Notes: a model not told the origin generated them from the letters alone. DNA of 64,000 nt from Myoxocephalus aenaeus (GCA_038501785.1 JBAMJR010000089.1:5808001-5872000), one strand, 5' to 3'. Shown: positions 25,121 to 36,194, numbered from the stretch's first letter. Made by a program: numbers and translations.

Positions 25121-25573
25121 CATTGTGGATGAAAATGTCATGCACCAATTTAGAGGTGGTGAAATATGAATGATTTCTTTAAAGTTTGATCATAAATCAG
25201 CCTGTCGGTATATGTGAGCAGACACTGACTGCTCCTGATCCCTGTCACCTGGTGGCTCCTGCAGCCCCTGCTGCCCCGCTGGGGGAGGCAACATCTCCCT
25301 GCAGCTGGATGGCTCTCTCTCAATGTTAAACTGCCTGCACGCAGCAACACCAGACGGGCTTTCTGTCGCAGCCGTGGGGACATATTAAAATGTCTGCGTG
25401 CATCAAAACGACAAAAAAAAAAAAAAAAAAAACGGGAACTGACATCTCGACGTATTCAAGGAGCGCTTCTGCCGCTACGCTCACGCCGTAACGTCGGTAG
25501 CCTCGAACGCTCACACGCGGTTATGGAAGCGGTGCGCCGGTTGCGGCCACATAGCAGGGCGGCGACGTGCAGC

Positions 25574-25603
25574 GCATAATTAGGATAACAGCATATTCAT
25601 AAT
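25574..25603 (+). promoter_or_regulatory. Candidate POU-IV/homeodomain binding cluster upstream of pou4f2
   Basis: GCATAATTAG at 25574 and GCATATTCATAAT at 25591 resemble the known class IV POU consensus (GCATAATTAAT-like), two sites within 30 bases, about 2 kb before the start codon. POU4F genes are known to autoregulate and cross-regulate, so these are plausible control sites. Such motifs are common by chance in AT-rich DNA, so the call is weak. Confidence 0.3.
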
Positions 25604-25624
25604 CTCCAGTGAATCACGAGAGGA

Positions 25625-25653
25625 GGGGGGGTGGGGGGGGGGGGGGGGGGGGG
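25625..25653. repeat. G-rich run
   Basis: 29 bases, all G except one T at 25632. Quadruplex-capable, about 2 kb upstream of the pou4f2 start codon. Confidence 0.95.
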
Positions 25654-25731
25654 AATATTATTAACACATTGAAGGTGATAAAGGGGTCAACCCACATTGA
25701 TCACTGCTACAAGATGTCACACTTTCTTGTC

Positions 25732-25733
<2 letters not shown>

Positions 25734-25815
<82 letters not shown>
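25734..25815. repeat. (TG)n microsatellite
   Basis: About 41 units, ending in a GC-alternating stretch (GTGCGTGCGCCCGCGTGTGCG) that would favour left-handed DNA. Confidence 0.96.
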
Positions 25816-25819
<4 letters not shown>

Positions 25820-26025
25820 CGCCCGCGTGTGCGTTCCCTATGTGTGCTGTGTGTCAAGAGTGAGAGGTGAAAAAATAGAGCCATACAGAGAAAAAAGAGA
25901 GGAGAATTATTATTTTTTAAATCCAAAAAGCATTGTTTTCTATAAGAATACTTTCAAACCTCCGAAGGACTTACATCGTTACAATTATCTCACCCTACAG
26001 ACGTGACCATACTAAACACATTAGA

Positions 26026-26180
26026 CACCCCTTGTTAATTACAACGTGATTAAATGTTTTAATTACGTTACCGGATGATGTGCCTTAATTAGAGGAGAGA
26101 TAAGATAATAGCCTGCTATGACAAGCATGTATATTTGCAATTAAATAGAGCTAATTATTTTAAATATCCCCTTTTATCGT
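26026..26180. promoter_or_regulatory. AT-rich block with repeated TAATTA cores, candidate enhancer
   Basis: Non-repetitive, non-coding sequence with several homeodomain cores (TTAATTAC, TTTTAATTACG, CCTTAATTAG, CTAATTA) in 150 bases, about 1.5 kb upstream of pou4f2. The look is that of vertebrate conserved non-coding elements near developmental genes. Conservation was not measured. Confidence 0.25.
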
Positions 26181-26751
26181 CAGTCGCTAGTATAGTGCTA
26201 TTGTTTGCATGCTACACACAATGCCGAAAACAATACAACTTAGGTTAGATTTTTCTCAAAATAGTTCGTCATTTATTTCTGGTATTTTCCACAAGTTTCT
26301 TCACAGCAACAAAGGAGAATAAATTGGAGGCGATAAGATGAAACCTTTGCTATAAGCCAACCTTGCATTTAGATACAAATATTATAATGCGGGCAGATAT
26401 CCCTTTTAATTAGTTTGTAGCTTGTATTTTTGCCGTAGGTGTTATAATAAAATCAGAACAATTTGACTTAACGATTATAACTGGTATTGTGCGCAATTGT
26501 CTCTAGCACATGTTGACATCTATTTCCAATATTCAACAATAAAACAGGTGCAATAAATCGGAATGTAAAAAGTCTCTGAACTTCACAAGACGTGCTGTGC
26601 TGGTAACAAGGTGTTGTTGGTAAGAAGTAGTCATTTGAAATAAATGCCTTGTCGCAGACTGCCCATGCGCAGAGTCCCCAGCGGCGGTGGTGGTGTGGCT
26701 AATGAAGAATAATAAATCATGAAAGGGTTTTTCAGGTACAGCTGAAAAGAT

Positions 26752-26939
<188 letters not shown>

Positions 26940-27604
26940 TCAGTCTGCCCTTCGCCTCGGAGCTGAGGCAGTTCGGGTCCCCGCAGCATTCAACGTAGTC
27001 GAAGAGGTACAGCACAGAGAGTGTCACCGCCATTACTTCCCACTTACGGTCATTTCAAGACGGAAACTTTTCACACAAAAACCAAACAGGTCAACGAAAG
27101 AGGCAAGTGTTTTAAGCTTGAAAGGTTTTGGAAATCCTAAGAGACGGAAAGAAACTTTTTCTCTTTTTTCTCTCTGGTCGTCGTCTATGAGGAGTTCTGC
27201 CACCCACAAAAAAAATCCAAGGCAAAAAAAAAAGAAAAGATTATAGAATACAAAGGTGGAGACGGGTTGCAGGAGAAAAAGACAGGTTTTTTTCTTTTCT
27301 TCTTTTCTTCTCTTTCTTTTTGAACAACAAGTCCACAGCGGGAACGGTCTCGGCTGCGCTGCAGTTGCATGGCTGGTTTGGCGCCTGCGTGATCTCATTT
27401 GGCAAAAAAAGACGAGACACCTCCATACCGCCGCTAGTATTAATAAAATAGATGCGAAAACTTGGACGACCGTCTTCAGCCTATACACTTTATTCGACAG
27501 TGACTTGAGATTCCTGCCGAAGCAATCGGGCTTCAACTCCCGACCGAGGAGGCGGAGTCTCAACTTATTAAAAGGAACTTGCCGAGGCTCGGACGACCGC
27601 AAAC
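26940..27604 (+). promoter_or_regulatory. pou4f2: pou4f2 5' leader and proximal promoter region
   Basis: Sequence between a TG/GA microsatellite and the start codon. It is less AT-rich than the surroundings, with GC-rich patches (about 26945-26990, 27340-27390, 27510-27600) and purine/T tracts. The start codon context is AAAC before ATG, giving A at -3. No unambiguous TATA box is seen: the AT-rich candidates TTAATAAAATA near 27440 and TTATTAAAAG near 27564 could equally lie in the leader. A CATGCGCA (NRF1-like) motif lies further up, near 26664. The transcription start cannot be placed from sequence. Long open frames on both strands here overlap each other and have no family resemblance. Confidence 0.5.
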
Positions 27605-27811
27605 ATGATGATGATGTCTCTGAACAGCAAGCAGCCTTTTGCTATGGCCCACGCCAGCTTGCCCGAACCCAAATACTCGTTGCATTCCTCGTCCTCCAAT
27701 TCCAATGTGCCCTCGTCCTGCTCGTCCTCCCGACACAGCAACAGCATCATCAACAGCAACGGCGGCAACAGCTCGGAGGCGATGCGCAGAGCCTGTCTCC
27801 CGACCGCACCG
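27605..27811 (+). CDS. pou4f2: pou4f2 coding exon 1
   Basis: Encodes residues 1-69, ending after CLPTAP. It holds the N-terminal Ser/Asn-rich activation region and the first part of the POU-IV box. The donor is GTACGT at 27812. Phase 0 was verified because the last codon (CCG, Pro) is complete and the next family residue (Ser of SNIF) is the first codon of exon 2. The exon sequence is rich in TCC/AGC serine codons. Confidence 0.95.
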
Positions 27812-29099
27812 GTACGTATTCTGCATAATCACTGCTTAAAGGCACATTTTGACAGCCCACTTTTTTTTTTTTTTTTGCTTGATGTTTTTTTCATGTCTGC
27901 ACAGCAAATCACCCAACACCTCCATATTTTTTTTTTTCTCTCTCCTTTGCTCAACTTATGTATTCAGTCGGCTTTGCCTTGCGTATTAATTTTTATGACC
28001 TGGGATGTTGCATGTGTCTTGTTTTGTGTGCTCCTTTTTTTTTTTTTTTTTGAGCCGGGGGGGTGTGTGTGATTTCTTTTTCCTTTTTTTTTTCCTCCAC
28101 ATTCTGGAAATGTTTTAAACCGAGGAGTGGAGGGAGAATTCCCTGCTGACAGATATGTGTGCATTCTATTTGCAATTGCAGAGCAATATATTCGGAGGCT
28201 TGGATGAGAGTTTGTTGGCCCGGGCTGAAGCTCTAGCGGCGGTGGATATAGCCTCGCAGACCAAGAGCCACCACCACCCTCCACACCACAGTCCCTTCAA
28301 GCCGGACGCGACCTACCACACCATGAACACTCTCCCCTGCAACTCGTCTTCCTCCTCCGGCTCCTCGGCGCCTCATTCGGCTGGCCACCACCATCACCAC
28401 CACCACCACCACCACCACCAGCCTCACCAGGGGCTGGAGGGGGACCTGCTGGACCACATCTCCCCGGGACTGGCACTAGGAGCCATGGCAGGGCCGGATG
28501 GCTCGGTGGTTTCCACGGCTGCGCACCCTGTCCACATGGCGGGCATGAACCACATGCACCAGGCAGCCCTCAACATGGCTCATGCCCACGGGCTACAGCA
28601 GCACATGGGCATGAGCGACGTGGACGCCGATCCGAGGGACTTGGAAGCCTTCGCAGAGAGGTTTAAGCAGAGACGGATCAAACTCGGGGTTACCCAGGCG
28701 GATGTAGGGTCAGCGTTAGCCAGCCTGAAGATTCCTGGGGTGGGCTCCCTCAGCCAAAGCACCATCTGCCGATTCGAGTCCCTCACGCTCTCTCACAACA
28801 ACATGATCGCTTTGAAGCCCATCCTGCAAGCGTGGCTCGAAGAAGCCGAGAAATCGCACAGGGACAAACTTAATAAGCCCGAGTTGTTCAACGGCGCGGA
28901 GAAGAAGAGGAAGCGCACGTCCATAGCCGCGCCGGAGAAGAGGTCGCTGGAGGCCTATTTCGCCATTCAGCCGCGTCCCTCCTCGGAGAAAATCGCAGCC
29001 ATCGCAGAGAAGCTGGACCTGAAAAAGAACGTGGTGCGGGTCTGGTTCTGCAACCAGCGGCAGAAACAGAAACGAATGAAATACTCTGCATGCGTCTAA
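27605..29099 (+). CDS. pou4f2: POU4F2 (Brn3b-type) POU-homeodomain transcription factor, two coding exons
   Basis: Coding sequence join(27605-27811, 28182-29099), 374 residues. Class IV POU proteins are nuclear DNA-binding regulators; POU4F2 is known for retinal ganglion cell and other sensory/projection neuron differentiation. Seen: an N terminus of four Met then SLNSKQ, typical of POU4F2 rather than POU4F1 or POU4F3; the POU-IV box (EAMRRACLPT, then SNIFGGLDESLLARAEAL) split by the intron; PFKPDATYHTMN; 11 consecutive His; POU-specific domain about residues 217-292; basic linker with KKRKRTSIAAPEKR; homeodomain about 310-369 with WFCNQRQKQKR in helix 3; C-terminal tail MKYSACV. Human POU4F2 is about 409 residues; the difference lies in shorter low-complexity stretches. 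The first ATG of the four was chosen because the family starts there and it has A at -3. No frameshift or missing key residue is seen. The paralogue call rests on the N terminus and the NIFGGLDESLL segment. Confidence 0.96.
27812..28181 (+). other. pou4f2: pou4f2 intron 1 (370 bp)
   Basis: GT donor at 27812 and AG acceptor ending at 28181 (TGCAATTGCAG). POU4F genes are known for a single intron at this place. The intron carries several long T runs (about 27862-27876, 27929-27938, 28037-28051 and 28086-28093) that would serve as polypyrimidine-like sequence. The exon 1 frame stays open into the intron until a stop at 28070-28072, so retention would give a truncated protein lacking both DNA-binding domains. 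An in-frame ATG for exon 2 lies at 28155, 27 bases before the acceptor boundary. Confidence 0.92.
28182..29099 (+). CDS. pou4f2: pou4f2 coding exon 2
   Basis: Encodes residues 70-374 and the TAA stop at 29097-29099. Order: rest of the POU-IV box; a His-rich and Ser-rich variable region with 11 His codons at 28386-28418 (all CAC but one CAT); a Met/His-rich segment (HMAGMNHMHQAALNMAHAHG); POU-specific domain from DADPRDLEAF, with the helix-3 motif SQSTICRFESL; linker; homeodomain. Third codon positions are GC-rich compared with the AT-rich flanks, as expected of a constrained coding exon. Confidence 0.95.
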   Translation, partial: SNIFGGLDESLLARAEALAAVDIASQTKSHHHPPHHSPFKPDATYHTMNTLPCNSSSSSGSSAPHSAGHHHHHHHHHHHQPHQGLEGDLLDHISPGLALGAMAGPDGSVVSTAAHPVHMAGMNHMHQAALNMAHAHGLQQHMGMSDVDADPRDLEAFAERFKQRRIKLGVTQADVGSALASLKIPGVGSLSQSTICRFESLTLSHNNMIALKPILQAWLEEAEKSHRDKLNKPELFNGAEKKRKRTSIAAPEKRSLEAYFAIQPRPSSEKIAAIAEKLDLKKNVVRVWFCNQRQKQKRMKYSACV

Positions 29100-30605
29100 A
29101 GAAAAAATCGCTCTAAAAGCCACCCAAAAGACTTGGAACTGTTTAGAGACGATGTGTATCATATTTCCTATCTCACAGCTTTTTTTCTTCTCTTTTTTTT
29201 TTTTTTTTCCAATCATCGATGACTTTGTGCTTTGAACTTCGAAAGATTCCTAAAACTGAACAATGACTGAAAAGACTCGATCCCCCCCAGCAGCCCCCCC
29301 TCCTTCCTCCCCCTCAAGTGTCACGTCTTTTACTCGCTGAGAGGGAGACGTGGAGACAAGTAAAGCATCGCTTGACAGAGCAAGTAAGACCACTGTTTCC
29401 ACACTTACTATGCTTCACCTTTTTAATGTCAACGCAGTATGAGACACAGGACTTTCATTTTGATTCATGGTTCATTTCAAACGAGGACTATATAGTTTGC
29501 GTTAGCAGGAAGAGCCCCGATGAAAACAGCAGCGGGGCTAGTTTAACTCGAAGCACTTGGTTGGTGACTATTGTTGTTTATATCTTTGGCTTATAGGATA
29601 AGCTCCATTGTCCCTCCGAGTTCATGACGATGCAGTCTGACATTTATTCAGGGTCCATGGAGGGGAATAAGAGGATAAGACACTGCTTGGTGTTTGAAAG
29701 CTAATATTCGATTACTGCCAAATAACCCTCTGTAAATTAATAATTTACTCGTCACACACTTACTTTTGTGTCTAAATGTGTAATTAATTCCACTTATTTT
29801 GTTACCATGTGTGATCAAAGTCAAGGGATCTATTTTCAAGATACCCGTGGTTTTGGATTAAGGTATAGGGTTGTTTATTATTAGGCCTCAGTATATGTTG
29901 ACATATCGAAATAGTGGCTCACGTGGAAGGATCTCACAGAATCTCGCAATTGAAAAAAATTAAATATGATTCCTTGCCGGCTGCAATAAGTTTACAATCC
30001 AGCGTGGGCCGGTATCTTATGAACTATTTATTGAGTGAGGTCATGTTTACTTCATTATATATTTATTGGGATTCCCCCCCTCCTCGTTTTGCTTGAGAAA
30101 ATCAAATTCTGACAGCCAGTTGAGCGTGTTGTTCTGGTTCAAAGGGAAACGACTGTGAAACATGCAGTCACAAATTTTAGTTTACGATTTCTAAAATTTG
30201 AGATGGTACAATCGAGATATATATGAGATAGTATTCTCTTTTTTTAAATTATTTTATGTATGTTTTCTGCTATTTATTTGTATAAATATACGCGCATCAT
30301 TATGAAGTCGTTGCTTGTTAAAATCACCTTGTTTAAGTAATGTTTTTTTCTTGAAGACAAAAGAAACAGCTTCATGGAAGTATACTTGTACAATGTAAAT
30401 ATTTCATTGGAACCAGTCGATGCACATAAATATATCCGTACAGGTTTTTGCTGTATTGCTGTTTTAGCTGAGGTAACTTATTTCTGTAATGTATGTTGCT
30501 TTTGGTTAAATAATTCTATTAATTTATTACATCATGTACTTTTAATTTATTTAATTATTGAACTGCAATATGTGTTTCATTAAAGAACAAACTTTAACAT
30601 TTAAT
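29100..30605 (+). other. pou4f2: pou4f2 3' untranslated region (probable extent)
   Basis: Downstream of the stop codon. It contains a T run (29192-29208), a C-rich stretch (29281-29315), then an increasingly AT-rich tail. Possible regulatory motifs are an AU-rich element core TATTTATTTG at 30271-30280 and a perfect Pumilio-type site TGTAAATA at 30394-30401. The end is inferred from ATTAAA at 30579-30584 followed by a GT-containing stretch; no AATAAA was seen in this interval. The extent is an inference without transcript data. Confidence 0.5.
30579..30584 (+). terminator. Candidate polyadenylation signal ATTAAA
   Basis: ATTAAA is the commonest variant of the vertebrate poly(A) signal. It lies about 1.48 kb after the stop codon, and a GT-containing stretch (TTGTGTAATGTGG) follows about 45 bases later, as expected of a downstream element. 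An alternative end further down cannot be excluded, because the AT-rich ATTTATTTATT block near 30668-30690 looks like further 3' UTR sequence. Confidence 0.4.
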
Positions 30606-31974
30606 TGGACGTTTTCCATGACTACATTGTGTAATGTGGCTCTCCCAGACATATTATTATTATTTTATTTATTCATCTATTTATTTATTGATGAGGAGGC
30701 TGGGAACGGTTTAGCTGTGGGCTGCACAGCTTTTAAAAGACATTTTGCGGATTATTTAGTTTTATTCGACTACAAATATTGCCATTTTGTTTTTAAAGGT
30801 ATGTGACATTTGCCGTCACCCAAAAGGTGTCAGGTGTGATCTTGAGAACTGCCATGAGCCCTGTCCCAGTGCCCATGAGCAAGACACAACCACCAACCCA
30901 CCCCCACCCTTTACCCAATCTGTTCTCCCTGTCTGGGTATAATATTAAGAGGCGAATGACGAAAATGTAAAACGTAATTATAAAAAGCTATTTTTCCTGC
31001 ACACCGTCCTCCTCCAGGCCTCATCACATAAAGCAGGCCTTACAGGAGCCCCCTGTTCCTCTATTCCATCAACGTTAAAGACACACGTGGCTTCTCCACT
31101 GACTTGCTGCCAGTTTATGCGGCTCACTGTTGCCTTACCTGAGAGCAAATGCTAATATTCTATTAGAGTCTAATCAGGGGGTCTATGGAGAGCTGGATGG
31201 GTCCCTGGAGCGCAGACTTGCCAGATGTCAGCCCGCCAGAAAAACAGCTCGCCTGCCAACGTGCCCGTCTCTATTTAAATACACACTCAAACATGTTTCG
31301 TTCGTGCATGCATGCGGGCTCGCAGGCTTTGAAGCAAACCCTCAGGTTCGAAGGTATCGCTAGAAATGAGGAGGGTGGAAAAAAAGAAAGAAAGAAAAGG
31401 AAGAAAAGGGGAGCATTTTGGATGTCATGTCCGTTGCAGAGGAGCTGTTTTTTGGGGGGGCGTCAGGGCTGTGCTGGCTTGTTGAGCGCTGAGCAAGCGT
31501 TTCAGCACCATGGACAGCTACCTGAGCGGCTGCACGAGCCACACATTAACATTTCTGAAACCTGTCCTCCACGTTTACACTGATTATTTACAGCACCTGG
31601 AATATATTTGCATGGGATTATTTTTGGGGATCGTTTCAAATTGATCATAGCGGTTTATTTCAGCAGAAGGAAGAAAGATTAGTTTTGTACTGATTATTTA
31701 AAAAAAGAGCATATATTTAGTAAATAGTCCATTGCAAGTTGTTTTACACAATATTATGATGCACACACAGGCTTTCCTAAAAGTGTCACATGACGAGACA
31801 ATCAGTATCAAAATATATATAGATATTGAATATTTATTATAATATTCTCACTTAAATTAATTACACGTGACACATATGTCCTTCCTCAATATTTATCCAA
31901 CAAAAAACCTTTTAATAAAATGGCTATAAACTGGAAAGACAACGCCTTCATAACCCTGATCCATAAACCAAACA
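30606..31974. other. Gene-free interval downstream of pou4f2
   Basis: It begins with an AT-rich ATTTATTTATT block (30650-30690) that may still be 3' UTR if a later poly(A) site is used. Then unique sequence with a purine run (31376-31410) and a G run (31454-31460). The 132-residue + frame at 31185-31583 is not recognised and overlaps other frames. Confidence 0.45.
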
Positions 31975-32230
31975 TGTTCAAGCGCCCTCCTCCTGACAAA
32001 TTAAGAGTATCAAAACGAGCCTTATTAATGAGACAGTGATGATGGTCCATCAATTAAAAGATGCTCCTGGTGAGTGCTTCTAATTTCCCCTAAATGAGCC
32101 ATTCACTTAATACGCTAATAAGAGCGAATTATTAAATTACACATCGAATTATAAAAACCAGATAATTATGAAGAGCGAGTTAAGTAGTCATTAGCTATCC
32201 CTGTTAATTACCGCTGGTCAGGGAGGGCTG
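31975..32230. promoter_or_regulatory. Dense homeodomain-motif block downstream of pou4f2, candidate conserved enhancer
   Basis: About 255 bases of unique sequence holding many TAAT/ATTA cores (TTATTAATGAG, CATCAATTAAAAG, CGAATTATTAAATTAC, CGAATTATAAAAACC, AGATAATTATG, GTCATTAGC, TGTTAATTACC) and ending in a GC-rich edge. It lies about 2.9 kb beyond the stop codon. This composition is typical of conserved non-coding elements around homeobox and POU genes. No coding frame is seen. Untested inference. Confidence 0.3.
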
Positions 32231-35200
32231 CCGCGTGAGTGTCTCATCGGGAATTTAAATTAACTGTATGTAAGCATCGCTGCTGCTCGACACGCCGGAG
32301 CTCTTTACACACGCGCACACACACGCGCACACACAGAGAGAGAGACAGACATGCAGACAGACAGTCAGACAGACGGGCAGCTTCTCAACCAGTCTGCTGC
32401 TGCCTTGCTTTCACATATTGGGAGAATAATCGATCTGCATTCTTTTGATAGCGAATCAATGAGGCCTCAGCACCGACAACACAGAGCAGAAAGGCCTCAG
32501 TATAGCACAATGAAGAAACATCGAAGGCATATTTTTGTTATTATTTTATATGATAAATATGTGAAGCGAACAGTTTACCTTAAAGCCACAGAACACACCT
32601 GCTCCCCCATCGTGCCGCGTGTGCTCCATACATTGAAAAGTATATACACGACACCATGGGAGCTCTCTACAAAACGAAAAGGGCAGCGCTGTTTCCTTTT
32701 GTTATAATTACGCCCTCTGTTTTATTTTTCTCTTTTCCCCTGAACATTTCCCCCCTTTCACAGGGATAGCTGATGAAAATTTAATGAGGCCAGGGACTGT
32801 CGGAGCTCCGCCTGGGGACCTGAGAGTAGAATATTTTAACTGTACATTTACGCCAAGTGTCTGCCTTCAAAGACGCGACTGCTCTCGGATTAGACGAAGT
32901 ATAACGCCGCGCATTGTGCGCGCCACGCGCCATACATGCCTTTATTTATCGCGTGCTGACGCCACAACATTGTGCAACAGTCAGATGGCCGCCCGAGCGG
33001 TAAGCGGCGATCGCCATTTGATATGGTCGCCAATCAGTTGTTGTTGATGCAATATTAATCAGCCATCAATGGTCGTTAGTCTGTTAAGTGTTTTCCAGAA
33101 ACTAATCGATGGAGCAGCATTGGGCGAGCTGGGAGGATTTTAGTGGGATACTTTTTGATCTAGGATGGCATGCAGAAGGAGGCAATGCCATACGGTGTCT
33201 GCCAATGAAACAGCTCCATCCCTCTCTCCTCTCCCTCTCCCTCTCCCTCTCTCTAATATAATCGCACGCGCACAAATGTAACAGCCACGCGCACAGCCAT
33301 AAACAGACGAGTTGATGCCAGGGGTGACATATTTTTTGTTGGAATACGGTATGTTCCAGTTTACCAAAGAGAAACATGTAAAACCCGCTCGCTCTGCGTG
33401 CTGCGTGAAGAGTGAATCCCTAATTAAACCACGTGGACAGTTCCTGTGTTGTTCGTCACATGGGTTCATGTTAAGTTGCAGACCGAACACAATTAAGTTT
33501 GGCGATTCATTTAAGATTTGACAGAAATTACTTTATAGAAACGTCAGAAATTGAAATTGTGCTGGGGTTAACCAAGAGAAAACATTTTTTTTTTTTGTTG
33601 TTGAGGAAAAAGATAAACGCATATTGGCCGAAAATATAACTTATTTATAAGTTTTAAGTGATGAATAACGGCAATATTTTTCGGAAAAAAAGGCCTGCGC
33701 TGTTTAACCTTTTCATTCGAAATGTAACAGAAGATTTGTGTGAATGCAACATTGAATACTGTCCAGACGCAGACTGCCTTCCTTATTAAAAATGTATGAC
33801 ATCAATGTATTCAAACACAGTGCTTTAATTTGGACTTCTGCCATTTAACATCGCGAGAACAAGCGAGCATTGTTTTTCTCCAGATGCATAGCATGTATCA
33901 AATCCAAACTTTAAGATACTTTAAGGTCATAGCTTATCATTTAGTGAAATCTTGAAATTTCCATGACTAATCAGAGAAAAAGAAAAAATAGTTCTTAATT
34001 TAATGCCACAGAAACGTCTCCATGCAGCCCTCATAACTAAAATAGCTCAGGGGCGTGATTAGAAGGTGGGTGCTGGGAGGCCATGCTCACCGCTGACATG
34101 TGGCTGCCACCAAAATAATGATTGGGATGCATAACCATGTTTCTACCATTTCCCTTGAGCTTTTTCTTCATTTATTTTATACATCTGTTATTAATAGAAT
34201 CATAACGTTTTGTTTAATTTCTATAAGGCACAGCAATATAATTCTTGGTTGTGTAGATTGTTCTTCGTCGTCCACGCACGTGGTTGATGCCATTTTGTGA
34301 ATTTGTAGATTTTAATTTTCAACGTGAATCCAAATGAATATTCAAATGCTTTTGCTTGAGGGGGAATATTGTCTTCACCCCGGCTAGACTGTTGCAACAG
34401 CTCTCTCCAACATGGCCAGCGTGTTTTAGACTTCTATCAAGGACAGATTATGTGGATTCAGTAAATTCAGCAATTTGGATGCCAGTGGGGTTCATCAATA
34501 TAAATAAAAGTAAATTAAGTCATGTTGTTAATGTTTATCATGAAATTATGACTTTGTGGAAAATAAAACCGACCATTCGCCTCGCCATCAATTGTCTTAA
34601 CCTTTTGCAATACATTCTCTTACAGCTAGGGGAGTGTGAGAAACTCCCTACACTAGTGTCCATGGGCAAAAGGAAGAAATGCCCTTTGAGGAGAAGTGCT
34701 TTGTAGACATAATCTTATTAGTATTTACTTATTTTATCATTTGGTGAATGTCCTCACGTGTACTTAACAAAATAAAAAGGCTGCTAGGGAAAATAATAAA
34801 TTAAGTCAGAGGACATCTTCCTGGATGAAGGAATAAGAAGGTCGGTTAAATCCAGAAAAGTCAAAAAATCTTTGCATAATTAAAACTTAAACTTTTTACT
34901 CTTTCCACATTTACTTGGACAAGACCATTTTACATCAGAACCAGCAGTTACATAGTCAGTGAGGGTATTAAGACAAACTGTATAGAATTTACAAAGAGAG
35001 GACAAATGCTCATCGAAATAAACATAATTTAGATGATTTAATCATGTGATTCCCATTCCTTTCTACCCTAAAATATTCCTTGATAGCTTTTCTTTTTTTA
35101 AATCCTGTATTGAATAATAAACAGTATTCCCTGAAATTAAAAGACTATACTGTATAAAGTCTTGAAGGAACTTAAGAAACATCTGAATAATAAAGTTTAA

Positions 35201-36194
35201 AAAGGTTTTAGTTATTTTCACCTGCAAATGCCAAGAACAGCATATCATACTGTTCCACAACTTCATGTCACAAAATCACACCATGCTTTAAAGCCCAGAA
35301 CTTGCAGTGTAACAAAAACACGTCCAGTTACTGATCAGCAAAAACAAGATAAAGCAGGATAATCCGATATAACATAAACCTTGCAGTCATATGCTCATTG
35401 TAAATTGTGTTTTACAAATGATACCATCAAACTCCCTTGTGAATTGCTTGGTGCAAAATTCAAACCATCTATTTGGCTCTGTTTAATATTATTTGTTTCA
35501 ACATACTGAAAGCATGCAGTGTGTCAAAAATATTTACTTGAAGGACATTTCATATTAAAAAGAAAAAACACAAAATATCCCAATGAAAGAGTCCCGTTTA
35601 CAGCGAATAGATCAGTCACTCAGACAGGATATCCCATCTGGATGCGTATATGGATCAAATCAGTGCTGTTCCATGTAGAAAGATGACGTGGACCTTTGAC
35701 ACCCCCCACACACACATCTCAATCTGTGGATTCTTCATAATGTGTGTGAATATATAAGCTATTAACTAAATGTGTTCATCATTTAATTCAGCCACACCAT
35801 GGTTACTCAGGTATGAATTATGACCTAATGTGTAAATTGATGGCGTCAAAGTGCCTTCAGCCATCAAATATTTAACAACATCGGATGAGTATACACGTTT
35901 ATGAACAGCGAGGTCTCCTCCTCGCTTTCCCTTTCCACCAGATCTTCCTTTTAACGTCGAGTGTTCACACTCGCTCGTTCTCAAAAGGCTGTTTTGGTGT
36001 TCCGAATGAGTAAGTTGTAGATCTCACAGAGATTGGACCTTAATAAGAAGGTGGTAGAGCTGTCTAGTGGATGTGTGTTCATTGGGTTTTGACAGCCGTG
36101 CTCTGTTGCAGATCTATTAATCATACCCACAAGGAGTGCTAGTCTCTCTCCCCCCTCTCCCTCTCGCTCTCTCACACTCTCTCAGTTTTCAGTT
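32231..36194. other. Gene-free interval
   Basis: Short CA/GA patch at 32308-32345 with CAGACAGA units to 32376, a CT-rich patch at 33215-33255 and otherwise AT-rich unique-looking sequence. The 32700-33120 segment is more GC-balanced and might hold regulatory sequence (GGTAAGCGGCGATCG, TAATCAGCCATCAATGG). No gene recognised. Confidence 0.45.

Noticed and set aside
27256..27828. 190-codon + frame overlapping pou4f2 exon 1, and a 189-codon minus-strand frame at 27033-27602
   Set aside because: They overlap the true exon or each other, have no family resemblance, and arise from GC-rich leader sequence and purine tracts.
27605..29099. POU4F1 or POU4F3 as the identity of the gene
   Set aside because: The MMMMSLNSKQ start, the NIFGGLDESLL segment and the MKYSA end fit POU4F2 better than the POU4F1 (MKFSATY end) or POU4F3 patterns.
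28716..29216. 166-codon minus-strand frame across pou4f2 exon 2
   Set aside because: Antisense shadow of the strongly conserved POU-specific domain and homeodomain coding sequence.
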